A stretch of 17,798 nt of DNA. Origin: Gp7-AA10 sp035636095 (lineage in GTDB: Bacteria; Acidobacteriota; Thermoanaerobaculia; Gp7-AA8). Positions 1 through 6,522 of the stretch are shown here, piece after piece. Position 1 is the first letter of the stretch, and each line of letters begins with the position of its first letter. The notes under the pieces were generated by a model. It ran no database searches and was not told the DNA's origin. It saw nothing but the letters and a program-made list of their open reading frames with translations. Both the position numbers and the translations under genes were made by a program. Location: the NCBI GenBank assembly GCA_035636095.1, contig DASPZU010000104.1, forward strand, positions 1 to 17,798. The letters are read 5' to 3'.

Positions 1-80
1 ACTGTGGGACGTTTACTTCTGCCACAAGCGGATCGCAACAGTCGACCGTCGCAATCCACATCGCAGTTAGAGGTGTATCG

Positions 81-401
81 TCACTCAATGGTGTCCACCG
101 TGTCCCCGGCCAGGTGTTCACCATGTCTCCGGTCTAAACAAGGAGGCGGTGCGCACTCTCCTGTTATGGTCGTAGATATGATCGTGATCTGAGTGCCGGA
201 GATTGTGAGCTGCGGTACACCAATAAAACCTCCCAGCGCGGCCTCGCAGTAAAGAATGGAACCACTGAGGTTAGTTTGCACGCTTCCATCAGCAGACTGG
301 GAAAACCAGATCTGTTCGTTACGTCCGTATGCACTTCGGGCGAGAAACAGGCTCAGCAGTGCTACGGCTACAACACTGCGGTGATGTTTTCGTGATGACA
401 T
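81..401 (-). CDS. Small predicted secreted protein, function unknown
   Basis: The 106-residue product begins with a classic signal peptide: a basic n-region (SSRKHHR), a hydrophobic core (VVAVALLSLFLA) and a small-residue c-region ending near SAYG around residue 26. The predicted mature part, about 80 residues, is rich in Thr, Ser, Ile and Gly with alternating hydrophobic residues, suggesting short beta strands. It has three Cys, two of them in a CAPPPC motif near residues 82-87. The polar tail after that motif looks unlike the rest, so the true C-terminus may have been altered. The ATG is preceded by only a weak purine stretch (GAGAA). The gene is 80 bp beyond the ABM-family gene and in the same direction. 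I recognise no family. The signal peptide is the main reason to believe it is real. Confidence 0.5.
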   Translation of the reverse strand: MSSRKHHRSVVAVALLSLFLARSAYGRNEQIWFSQSADGSVQTNLSGSILYCEAALGGFIGVPQLTISGTQITIISTTITGECAPPPCLDRRHGEHLAGDTVDTIE

Positions 402-481
402 AAGTTCTCGTGTCTCGGTGCGCGTAACTCGTCGCTAACTTGCAGTTGGGCTGCCGCAGCCTGAACGTCTGCGGTCTGCGA

Positions 482-787
482 TCATTCGCGCAATTTCGCC
501 GCAAGCACGTCCGTCTTCTCGATCGACGGAGGCTTCGAGAACAGCTCCGCCGCTTTGGCCATCAGCGCTTTGGCAACCGCGCCGGTGAGATGCGCCTGGC
601 GGCCCGAGTCATCGGCAAACACATCGAAGATTCCGAACGTCGATGGGCCGAGGCGGATTGCGAACCAGGCGGTGGTGGCCGGCTCCTGGTCCACCAGCGC
701 TCGGCCGCCGCGCAGAAAAGTCTCGACGTCTTTTTCTTTGCCCGGCTTTGCTTCCAGTCGAACGAAAAGCCCAACTTTGACCATCAT
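482..787 (-). CDS. ABM (antibiotic biosynthesis monooxygenase)-type dimeric alpha-beta barrel protein
   Basis: The 101-residue product starts VKVGLFVRLEAKPGKEKDVE, the usual opening beta strand and helix of ABM-superfamily quinol monooxygenase-like proteins. A second strand with TTAWFAIRLGPSTFGIFDVF and a helix with HLTGAVAKALM follow, which is the typical layout of this roughly 100-residue family. Known members are small cofactor-independent oxygenases or detoxifying enzymes acting on quinone-like substrates, but many have no proven activity. I chose the ATG at 787 because GGAGGG lies just upstream; a GTG at 826 would add 13 residues unlike the family. The gene lies 39 bp downstream of the chlorite dismutase-type gene on the same strand, so the two may be co-transcribed as an oxidative or chemical stress tail. 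The specific substrate cannot be inferred. Confidence 0.8.
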   Translation of the reverse strand: MMVKVGLFVRLEAKPGKEKDVETFLRGGRALVDQEPATTAWFAIRLGPSTFGIFDVFADDSGRQAHLTGAVAKALMAKAAELFSKPPSIEKTDVLAAKLRE

Positions 788-826
788 GCCCTCCAGCGCA
801 GCGTCGTGCGGCCGCGAGATTAGCAC

Positions 827-1378
827 TCATCCGCGATCGAGGCGGATATCAACCTCGCGCGAAACATAGCGCCACTCCTCCGTTTGCCGAAGTTCCGCGA
901 CCAGCTCCTCGAATTTATTGGAGTCTTGCGGCGCGTACTCGAACCATGTGAGGAAGTGGAATGGCTCGCCGAGGTCGTACGCGTGATGCAGGCGCCGCGC
1001 GATCGCAGGCAGATACTTCATGCCCGTGGCGATGTGCGCTGATCGATCCTCGAAAATGCCGCGGCGTTCGTCCTGAGACAGTTGCCACCATTCCTCCGTT
1101 TTTTTGATGGGAATCAATGCCGCCCGCGTCGCTTCCGGGCGTTCCAGACTGGGTTGCGCGGCCGCGAGTTGTTCGTGTTCCCGAGCGGTGACATAGCGTT
1201 CGTGGCTGGTGATGCCGCGCAGTATCCACGCGGCGCCCGCCGGAAGCGTTTCGATTCGACGGTCGACGACGTCGACGCGGTCGGCCATCGGCAGTCCCTC
1301 TGCCACGACCGCCTCAATGCGTGTGACCCGCCAGCGGCCAAGCCGACCGCCGACGAACGAGAACATACGACCGGGCAT
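827..1378 (-). CDS. Short (lineage II) chlorite dismutase-type haem protein
   Basis: The product is 183 residues, the size of the short chlorite dismutases such as that of Nitrobacter winogradskyi. Family landmarks are clear: the Trp pair at 97-98, DERRGIFEDRSAHI around 103-116, YLPAIARR at 122-129 and GEPFHFLTWFEYAP at 137-150. From memory of the Nitrobacter enzyme (proximal His114, distal Arg127), the equivalents here are H115 and R128, with the same 13-residue spacing. The distal Arg is what separates true chlorite-degrading members, which convert chlorite to chloride and O2, from HemQ/ChdC coproheme decarboxylases, where it is replaced. No signal peptide is visible, so it is probably cytoplasmic. 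The gene starts 12 bp after the TfoX-domain gene with no strong Shine-Dalgarno; an in-frame ATG at 1366 is an alternative start. Family assignment is firm; the physiological substrate is inference. Confidence 0.9.
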   Translation of the reverse strand: MPGRMFSFVGGRLGRWRVTRIEAVVAEGLPMADRVDVVDRRIETLPAGAAWILRGITSHERYVTAREHEQLAAAQPSLERPEATRAALIPIKKTEEWWQLSQDERRGIFEDRSAHIATGMKYLPAIARRLHHAYDLGEPFHFLTWFEYAPQDSNKFEELVAELRQTEEWRYVSREVDIRLDRG

Positions 1379-1390
1379 TTAAAAGCGCTG

Positions 1391-1738
1391 TTACTTTTTT
1401 TTCTTTGCCTTGGCAGGCATGCTCGCCGCGAAGGCGACCGACCGCGCGAGCCACTTTTTCAGATCGGCCGGTTTGTTTTTGAAATCGGATGGCGCGACCA
1501 CGAACGCGCTCATCGTGCGTCCCATGACCACGAACGGCTTGCCGCCGGCCTTCATGAGCGACGCGCGATCTTTCTCCTCCAGTTTGAGGACGAGATCGTC
1601 GCGATGCAGTCCGGCCGCCATGTTTCCGTTCACGAAGGCGGCCGGATAGCCGAACATTTTTCGCCGCTCGACGCCCTCCGGCAACGCGGAGTCGAAGGCA
1701 TCGATCCACTCCTGCGGAGCGGGTGTCCATTTCGGCAT
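1391..1738 (-). CDS. TfoX/Sxy N-terminal domain protein
   Basis: The product of about 115 residues matches the stand-alone TfoX N-terminal domain: RRKMFGYPAAFVNGNMAAGL, then DDLVLKL, then GKPFVVMGRTMSAFVV and a final DLKKWLARSVAFAASMP. In Gammaproteobacteria the TfoX/Sxy protein activates competence genes together with CRP, but single-domain versions like this are widespread and their function is mostly unknown, so a competence role should not be assumed. The C-terminus ends in AKAKKKK, encoded by a run of A residues (T1395-T1402 on the plus strand) that could be prone to slippage. I chose the ATG at 1738, which gives MPKWTPAPQEW. A TTG at 1765 with a GAGGGAG stretch upstream would add nine residues and overlap the preceding gene by 17 bp; it cannot be ruled out. 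Confidence 0.82.
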   Translation of the reverse strand: MPKWTPAPQEWIDAFDSALPEGVERRKMFGYPAAFVNGNMAAGLHRDDLVLKLEEKDRASLMKAGGKPFVVMGRTMSAFVVAPSDFKNKPADLKKWLARSVAFAASMPAKAKKKK

Positions 1739-1748
1739 CGCGCGCTTC

Positions 1749-1976
1749 TTACTTCGCGCGCTCAAGAGCTCCCTCGAGGTATACCGGTTCCAAGCCCGTC
1801 GCCCAGTACTCGACAGCCTTTTTGTCGGGCTGCGAAGTTTCCTCGCCGGTCCTCAGAATTTCTTTGCCTGAACGAAATTCCAACCAGCCGACCCACACGT
1901 TTTTCCGCTTTTCCGCGTATGCGCGAACGCGGTATCTGCCAAAGGGCTTTTCGAATTCATGAATGAGATCGGCCAT
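1749..1976 (-). CDS. Conserved-looking 75-residue protein, function unknown
   Basis: This small, highly polar protein begins MADLIHEFEKPFGRYRVRAY and contains VWVGWLEFRSG followed by an acidic/basic C-terminal half ending GALERAK. The alternating pattern suggests an antiparallel beta hairpin followed by a helix. There is no signal peptide, membrane segment or Cys. The ATG has a GAGG about ten bases upstream and lies four bases after the stop of the Lys/Pro-rich protein gene, consistent with translation in one transcript. I do not recognise the family. The good ribosome site, tight spacing on both sides and absence of a better frame make a real gene likely. Confidence 0.6.
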   Translation of the reverse strand: MADLIHEFEKPFGRYRVRAYAEKRKNVWVGWLEFRSGKEILRTGEETSQPDKKAVEYWATGLEPVYLEGALERAK

Positions 1977-1980
1977 CGGC

Positions 1981-2787
1981 TCACGCCTCGACGGTCACCC
2001 ACGGATGTGCAGTCGCCATCTCGGTCTTGAAGGCGTTGATGGCGCGGATGGTATAGCGGACGCGCTTTCCGGCGGCATTCTTGTGGACTGCGCCCGACAG
2101 CTGGCGATGCGGACGCGCCGTTCCGGGGCGTCGCGATCGAAACGTCGATTGAGAAAACGGCGACGGCTTTTCGAATTCGATGATCAACTCGTCGACCACC
2201 ACGTCGGCGCCGGCGAGGTAGCGGAAGTCCCATTCGATGCCTTCGCCCACCCGCAGGATGGCGTCGTCAGGATTAGCGGCCAGGAAGATGCGGCCCCCGC
2301 CCGCTTCCACATCGACGCGCACCGGCACAGTGCGGACCACGAACTCGGTCAGCTCATGACTCGCGACCAGCCGATCCGATGATGCCGGCGGTGCCGCCAC
2401 CAGCGAGGGCGCTTCCGCACGCGGCGGAGCGGGGATGAACGAAGATGGACGCGGCTTTTCACCTTGCGTGAACCAGGTTGCGACTGCCGAGCCGCTCGAT
2501 GAAATACGCGTGCGCGGACGGCGTGCTCGCTTCTTTTCTGGCAACGGGGGGCGCGCTTTGGCTGCAATCTTCGGCGGAGGAGGCGGCGGCTTCACTGGCG
2601 CTTTCGGCTTCGCGACAATGCGCGCTGCCGGTTTCGGAGGCTTGATGGCCTTCCTTTTGGGGGGTGGAGGGGCTTTCCTGGCGGGGCGGCGGGCCGCGGC
2701 CTTGGGTCGCGCGGGTCGCCGTAACGCCTTCTTAGCAGGGCGTTTAGGGGCGCGGGCGGCTTTTTTCTTCCCCTGCACCTTAGCCAT
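1981..2787 (-). CDS. Histone H1-like Lys/Ala/Pro-rich N-terminus fused to an unknown C-terminal domain
   Basis: The 268-residue product has two parts. Residues 1 to about 95 are almost entirely Lys, Arg, Ala and Pro (motifs such as RPAKKA, KPPKPAA and KPPPPPP), resembling the basic tails of bacterial H1-like proteins, which bind DNA or RNA. A Ser/Pro linker leads to residues of about 135-268, which look folded and beta-rich: LTEFVVRTVPVRVDVEAGGG, VGEGIEWDFRYLAGADVVV, LIIEFEKPSPF and KRVRYTIRAI. The VGEGIEWDF pattern recalls cupredoxin-like or Ig-like sandwiches, but I see no copper-ligand set. There is no signal peptide. The gene follows glmM by 54 bp; a TATACT at 2813-2808 could be a -10 element, but no convincing -35 accompanies it. 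Function is unknown; nucleic-acid binding by the tail is an inference from composition only. Confidence 0.7.
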   Translation of the reverse strand: MAKVQGKKKAARAPKRPAKKALRRPARPKAAARRPARKAPPPPKRKAIKPPKPAARIVAKPKAPVKPPPPPPKIAAKARPPLPEKKRARRPRTRISSSGSAVATWFTQGEKPRPSSFIPAPPRAEAPSLVAAPPASSDRLVASHELTEFVVRTVPVRVDVEAGGGRIFLAANPDDAILRVGEGIEWDFRYLAGADVVVDELIIEFEKPSPFSQSTFRSRRPGTARPHRQLSGAVHKNAAGKRVRYTIRAINAFKTEMATAHPWVTVEA

Positions 2788-2841
2788 CGTTCCAAAGAAT
2801 GGCGCGCAGTATAGCGGCCGGACTCGCCTAACGCCAGCGGG

Positions 2842-4158
2842 TCAGCCGATTTCGTCGTGCAGGGTCTCGCGCAGGTTTTCCGCGATCTTCCTGATCTTTG
2901 CCTCGTCGCGGCCTTCGACCATCACCCTGACTTTGTTCTCTGTGCCGGAATAACGGACCAGAATTCGCCCTGCACCATCGAGATCGCGCTGGGCGGCTTT
3001 AAGGGCATTTTGATATTTCGGCAAAGATTCGAGCGGCGGTTTCGCTCCCACGGGCTGATTGAGAAGCACCTGAGGCATGGGATCGAATGTGCGGAGCTTC
3101 GAAAACGGCTGCCGCGAATCCGCAAGCAGCTCGCCAAGAATGAGCGCGGTGTGAATGCCGTCGCCGGTGGTGTGAACGGTGAGATCGATGATGTGTCCCG
3201 ATTGTTCTCCGCCGATGATCGCTTTTTTTTTCAGCATCATCTCCAGCACGTACTTGTCGCCGACCTGGGCGCGACAGAGCTCGATGCCATCCTGTTCCAA
3301 CTGCCGCTGGAAACCGAAGTTCGACATCACCGTCGTCACCACGCAGTTGCCGGCCAGTTTGCCTTTGCGCCTCAGAGCGTGCGACCAGAGGTAGATGATC
3401 TCGTCGCCATCGCGGACGCGTCCCGCGTCATCGACAAAAATCGCCCGGTCGGCATCGCCATCGAAGGCCACCCCGAAGTTCGCCTTCTGCTCGACCACCA
3501 CCTTCGCCAGCCCCTCTGGATGGAGCGCGCCGGCGTTGGCGTTGATGTTTCGGCCGTTGGGTTTGTCGTTGATCACTCGCGCGTCCGCTCCAACTCGACG
3601 CAAGACTTCGGGCGCGATGCGATATGCGGCGCCATTGCCGGCGTCGAGCACGACTTTCATTCCCCCCAGTGCATGTGGGGCGACGCCGCTCACCAGGAAC
3701 TGTTCGTATTTCTCGATCAGGGCTCGGTTCTCGTGCAACTCGACGTTGGGAATCGCGACGTCATCGCGGCGGATGGCACGCATCTGGTCTTCGATTTCCT
3801 CTTCGTTCGCGTCGGGAATCTTCATTCCGTCGTGCCCAAAGATCTTCACGCCGTTGTCGTCGTACGGATTGTGCGACGCCGAGATGGAGATCCCGGCCTC
3901 GGCGTCCGACATCCTGCACAGGTAGGCGACACCGGGAGTCGTGATGACGCCGATGAAGCGCGCTTCGCCTCCGCCGGCGACGATCCCGGCTGAAAGCGCG
4001 CGAGCGATATCCGGTCCCGATTCGCGAGTATCCATTCCCATGATGACGCGGCGAAAACGATGCGCGAGCGCCTCGCCGAGGGCGAACATGGTCGGCGGAT
4101 CGAGCGGATAGTGCGCCGCTTTCCCGCGGATGCCGTCGGTGCCGAACAGAACTCTCAT
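2842..4158 (-). CDS. glmM: Phosphoglucosamine mutase GlmM
   Basis: GlmM interconverts glucosamine-6-phosphate and glucosamine-1-phosphate, the step feeding UDP-GlcNAc and therefore MurA and peptidoglycan. The 438-residue protein carries all family motifs: N-terminal FGTDGIRG (5-12), the active-site phosphoserine loop SISASHNP with S95, the metal-binding loop DGDADR (233-238), the sugar-specificity loop GGEQSGH (316-322) and the phosphate-binding RYSGTEN (402-408) in domain 4. Its length is normal (E. coli about 445). The ATG at 4158 overlaps the stop of cdaR by four bases, so translation is probably coupled. In Gram-positive bacteria GlmM binds and inhibits the c-di-AMP cyclase encoded in the same operon. 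The same gene neighbourhood here suggests, but does not prove, that interaction. Confidence 0.97.
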   Translation of the reverse strand: MRVLFGTDGIRGKAAHYPLDPPTMFALGEALAHRFRRVIMGMDTRESGPDIARALSAGIVAGGGEARFIGVITTPGVAYLCRMSDAEAGISISASHNPYDDNGVKIFGHDGMKIPDANEEEIEDQMRAIRRDDVAIPNVELHENRALIEKYEQFLVSGVAPHALGGMKVVLDAGNGAAYRIAPEVLRRVGADARVINDKPNGRNINANAGALHPEGLAKVVVEQKANFGVAFDGDADRAIFVDDAGRVRDGDEIIYLWSHALRRKGKLAGNCVVTTVMSNFGFQRQLEQDGIELCRAQVGDKYVLEMMLKKKAIIGGEQSGHIIDLTVHTTGDGIHTALILGELLADSRQPFSKLRTFDPMPQVLLNQPVGAKPPLESLPKYQNALKAAQRDLDGAGRILVRYSGTENKVRVMVEGRDEAKIRKIAENLRETLHDEIG

Positions 4159-4844
4159 GGCGACTTTTTCTTGGTCTCCTCTTGAGTGGGGGCAACTTCT
4201 TCGGTCACCGGCACAGTAACCTGCACCATGAGCGGATCGATGATTCGAATGAGCGAGGAATCCGATACCACCGCCACGGCCTGCTCGAATGTCTCGGTGC
4301 GGCCGGTCATGATGATGCGCTCGGTCGCGACCTCGCTCAGATTCTTGATTTGCGAAGTCGGTCCCGACACGCGCGCATGATCGGGCGACACGGTCGCGTC
4401 GCCGACCCCAAATCCCAACGAGGGCGCGCCGACCAGGAAGGGGCGGATCGGCACAATCTTCTCGCGCAGGCGCTCCAGGCGAAAGCGGAGCTTGTTGGGA
4501 TCGATCGACACCACTTCGACCTGCGGCGTCACATTGATGAGTTGCGGTCGCAGCGTGATGGTTGCGTCGCCGGGTTGCGCCAGTCGCTGGTCGATGGTCA
4601 CTTCGAGATTCGATGACGAGAGCGAACGCAGATCGGATGCCCGTCCGCGTAAGCGAACGCTCACGGTGTCGGGGACCGAAGTCGTGATGACGAGGTCGCG
4701 TGGCATCCCGACCAGCGAGAGCGGCACGGCGAAGGCGCGCTCCGACAAACTTTCGCGCCGGGGGGCCGAAACCACGAACCAGACCGTGAAGGCCAGAAAC
4801 AGCGATAGCAGCTTGAGCGGCAAATTCGAGAGCCAGCCCGTCAC
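4155..4844 (-). CDS. cdaR: YbbR-domain protein, CdaA regulator CdaR
   Basis: The 229-residue product has an N-terminal transmembrane segment (about residues 7-28, LPLKLLSLFLAFTVWFVVSA) and an extracytoplasmic part with repeated YbbR-type beta modules. These are recognisable from repeating blocks such as VPLSLVGMPRDLVITTSVPD followed by VSVRLRG, and later IVPIRPFLVGAPSLGFGVGD followed by ARVSGP. Two modules fit the length, fewer than in Bacillus CdaR. In Firmicutes CdaR binds the diadenylate cyclase in the membrane and tunes it. The gene uses GTG, overlapping the cdaA stop as GTGA, with AGGAG about nine bases upstream. The C-terminus is a charged tail (EEVAPTQEETKKKSP). The position between cdaA and glmM supports the assignment, since sequence conservation in this family is low. 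Confidence 0.9.
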   Translation of the reverse strand: MTGWLSNLPLKLLSLFLAFTVWFVVSAPRRESLSERAFAVPLSLVGMPRDLVITTSVPDTVSVRLRGRASDLRSLSSSNLEVTIDQRLAQPGDATITLRPQLINVTPQVEVVSIDPNKLRFRLERLREKIVPIRPFLVGAPSLGFGVGDATVSPDHARVSGPTSQIKNLSEVATERIIMTGRTETFEQAVAVVSDSSLIRIIDPLMVQVTVPVTEEVAPTQEETKKKSP

Positions 4845-5614
4845 GCCGCCGCTCCTCCCAAACGCTCGTCCATGAGTCGCATCAGGGCGCCACGATCCAG
4901 ATTTTCATGAAGCGTCCCTTCGCTGGCGGCCGCGATCGATCCGTTCTCCTCTGAGATGACGATCACCAGCGCGTCGCTTTCCTCGCTCAAGCCGATGGCG
5001 GCGCGATGTCGCGTGCCGTGCACGAGCTTGGGATCCGTGGAAGCGGTCAGCGGAAGGAGTGCGCCGGCGGCCAGGACGCGGTTGCCGTGAATGATGGCCG
5101 CTCCGTCGTGCAGCGGACCGCCGGGTGTGAAAAGACTCACCAGGAGCTCGGCGCTGACGATGGCATCCAGCGGTTTCGCGGCTTCGGTGTACATGCGCAG
5201 GCTCTGGGTGCGCTCCATTGCGATCAGCGCGCCGATTCGCTTGGCAGCCAGCACTTCCGTGGCGTGGGCGACCGGTTCGAAGGCGCCGGCCGAGGCCCCT
5301 CGAGTAAAAAAGGCGAGAAGGGGATTGGTGCCCATCCGGGCCAGGGCGCGCCGGATCTCGTGCTGAAATAGCACGATAATTGCAAATGGTAAATAGAACA
5401 ATATTTCGCGTGAAATTGCTTCTAATGCGGGCAGATCGAACGTCCGCGCCACAAAAAAGGTGCTGGCCAGCAAAACGAGCCCGATCGAGATCTGCATCGC
5501 GCGTGTTCCGCGAATCAGCGCCAGGATGTTGTAGATGATGAACGCGACCACCACGACATCGATGGCATCGCGCCACGTGAAGTGCAGCGACAAAAACCGG
5601 TCGACCCAGTTCAT
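4841..5614 (-). CDS. cdaA: Membrane diadenylate cyclase CdaA (DAC domain)
   Basis: CdaA condenses two ATP into the second messenger c-di-AMP, which controls potassium, osmolyte and cell-wall homeostasis. The 257-residue protein has three N-terminal transmembrane segments (about 17-35, 40-57 and 70-86) followed by the DAC catalytic domain. The catalytic motifs are intact: DGA at 170-172 (within GGPLHDGAAII) and RHR at 202-204 (within HGTRHRAAIGLSE). The family-typical GALIAMERTQSL lies at 128-139. The ATG at 5614 overlaps the folP stop (ATGA) and the gene overlaps cdaR at the other end, so the three proteins are probably made in fixed proportion. Nothing is truncated. No c-di-AMP phosphodiesterase is in the window. 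Confidence 0.96.
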   Translation of the reverse strand: MNWVDRFLSLHFTWRDAIDVVVVAFIIYNILALIRGTRAMQISIGLVLLASTFFVARTFDLPALEAISREILFYLPFAIIVLFQHEIRRALARMGTNPLLAFFTRGASAGAFEPVAHATEVLAAKRIGALIAMERTQSLRMYTEAAKPLDAIVSAELLVSLFTPGGPLHDGAAIIHGNRVLAAGALLPLTASTDPKLVHGTRHRAAIGLSEESDALVIVISEENGSIAAASEGTLHENLDRGALMRLMDERLGGAAA

Positions 5615-6498
5615 CGCTCTTTCTCCGCGATCGCCATCAGCACTTTGAGAAAGTCGACCGTTTCGCGCACATCGTGAACGCGGACGAGCGTCGCCCCGGC
5701 GCGATGTGCCGCCGCCACGGCCGCCAGCGATCCCATGGCGCGATCCGGCCCCGCCTCGCGGCCGGTGAGATGACCGATGAATCCTTTGCGCGAGGCGCCG
5801 ATGACCAGAGGCGCGATCGATGTCAGCTCGCTCGCGCGCGCGAGGATCTCGAGATTGTGATCGAAGCTCTTGCCGAAGCCGATGCCGGGATCGACCAGGA
5901 TCTGCGATGCCTCGACGCCGGCGCTTACGGCGGCATCGCGAAAGGCGGTCAGCTCACTCCCAACCTCGCTCACCACGTCATCATATTGAATGTTCTTCTG
6001 CATCGTCCCAGGCTCGCCGCGCATGTGCATGAGAATCACCGGCACCCCGGCGCGCGCTGCGATGGACGGCATGCTCGCCGAGTAGCGGAGGGCGCTGACG
6101 TCATTGATCATGTCCGCTCCCGCCTTCAGCGCCTCCTCGGCCACCGACCCTTTCTGCGTGTCGATGGAGATCGGAACATCGCTGCGCTGCCGGATCTGTT
6201 CGATCACCGGCACGACGCGATCGATTTCCGTCTGTGCCGCGATCGGCTCCGAGCCCGGACGCGTCGATTCGCCGCCGATGTCGATCACCAGCGCACCGTC
6301 CTGCTCCATCTGCAGCGCCGCGTGTACCGCTTTGGCGTGATCGAGATGGACGCCGCCGTCCGAAAAAGAATCGGGCGTGACGTTGATGACGCCCATGACG
6401 CCGGGGGGGCGGGGGATGGTGAGCTTGCGACCTCGGGGAAGGATGAAAGAGAGGGATGAGGGATGAGGGATGAGGGATGAGCTACCTGGATATTTCAT
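5611..6498 (-). CDS. folP: Dihydropteroate synthase FolP
   Basis: FolP joins 4-aminobenzoate to 6-hydroxymethyl-dihydropterin diphosphate in folate synthesis and is the sulfonamide target. The 295-residue product has every landmark: VMGVINVTPDSFSDGG (34-49), GGESTRPG (75-82), SIDTQK (111-116), INDVSAL (131-137), LMHMRG (156-161), DPGIGFGK (203-210), GASRKGFIGHLTGRE and a final RVHDV. The first 16 residues (MKYPGSSSLIPHPSSL) are unusual: they are encoded by the loop and 3' arm of a heptamer hairpin and resemble nothing in the family, which normally begins near FILPRGRKL. No other ATG precedes Met35, and a GGAGGGATGAGGG stretch lies just before the ATG at 6498, so I keep that start. The gene is 23 bp after murA and overlaps cdaA by four bases. 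Confidence 0.95.
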   Translation of the reverse strand: MKYPGSSSLIPHPSSLSFILPRGRKLTIPRPPGVMGVINVTPDSFSDGGVHLDHAKAVHAALQMEQDGALVIDIGGESTRPGSEPIAAQTEIDRVVPVIEQIRQRSDVPISIDTQKGSVAEEALKAGADMINDVSALRYSASMPSIAARAGVPVILMHMRGEPGTMQKNIQYDDVVSEVGSELTAFRDAAVSAGVEASQILVDPGIGFGKSFDHNLEILARASELTSIAPLVIGASRKGFIGHLTGREAGPDRAMGSLAAVAAAHRAGATLVRVHDVRETVDFLKVLMAIAEKER

Positions 6499-6522
6499 CC
6501 CTCATCCCTCCGCCCTCATCCC
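6453..6522. repeat. GGGATGA heptamer inverted repeat (28-bp stem, 14-base loop) over the folP start
   Basis: Four perfect tandem GGGATGA units occupy 6453-6480. Their inverted counterparts (TCATCCC at 6495-6501, 6502-6508 and 6516-6522, with a degenerate TCCGCCC at 6509-6515) follow after a 14-base spacer. The two arms can pair over 28 bp with two mismatches. On the transcribed (minus) strand the 5' arm begins at the last base of the murA stop codon, carries the purine-rich ribosome-binding region and contains the folP ATG (6498-6496), while the 3' arm lies inside the first folP codons. Folding would therefore hide the folP initiation site. It lacks a following U-run, so it does not look like an intrinsic terminator. 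Confidence 0.88.

Noticed and set aside
1..192. 62-codon plus-strand frame at the left edge
   Set aside because: No ribosome site, Ser/Pro-rich shadow-like composition, and overlap with the signal-peptide gene on the other strand. I see nothing else in bases 1-80.
1391..1738. Competence regulator assignment (full TfoX/Sxy)
   Set aside because: Only the N-terminal domain is present and no competence genes are nearby, so a competence role is not supported.
1082..1966. 294-codon plus-strand frame opposite the Cld, TfoX-N and 75-residue genes
   Set aside because: It crosses three minus-strand genes, two of which have recognised family motifs. Its composition is shadow-like.
2857..3993. 378-codon plus-strand frame opposite glmM
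   Set aside because: It mirrors glmM codon periodicity and has no family features.
6453..6522. Intrinsic terminator between murA and folP
   Set aside because: The stem is long, but it extends into folP codons and is not followed by a U-run, and the flanking genes are tightly spaced. A regulatory or repeat origin fits better.
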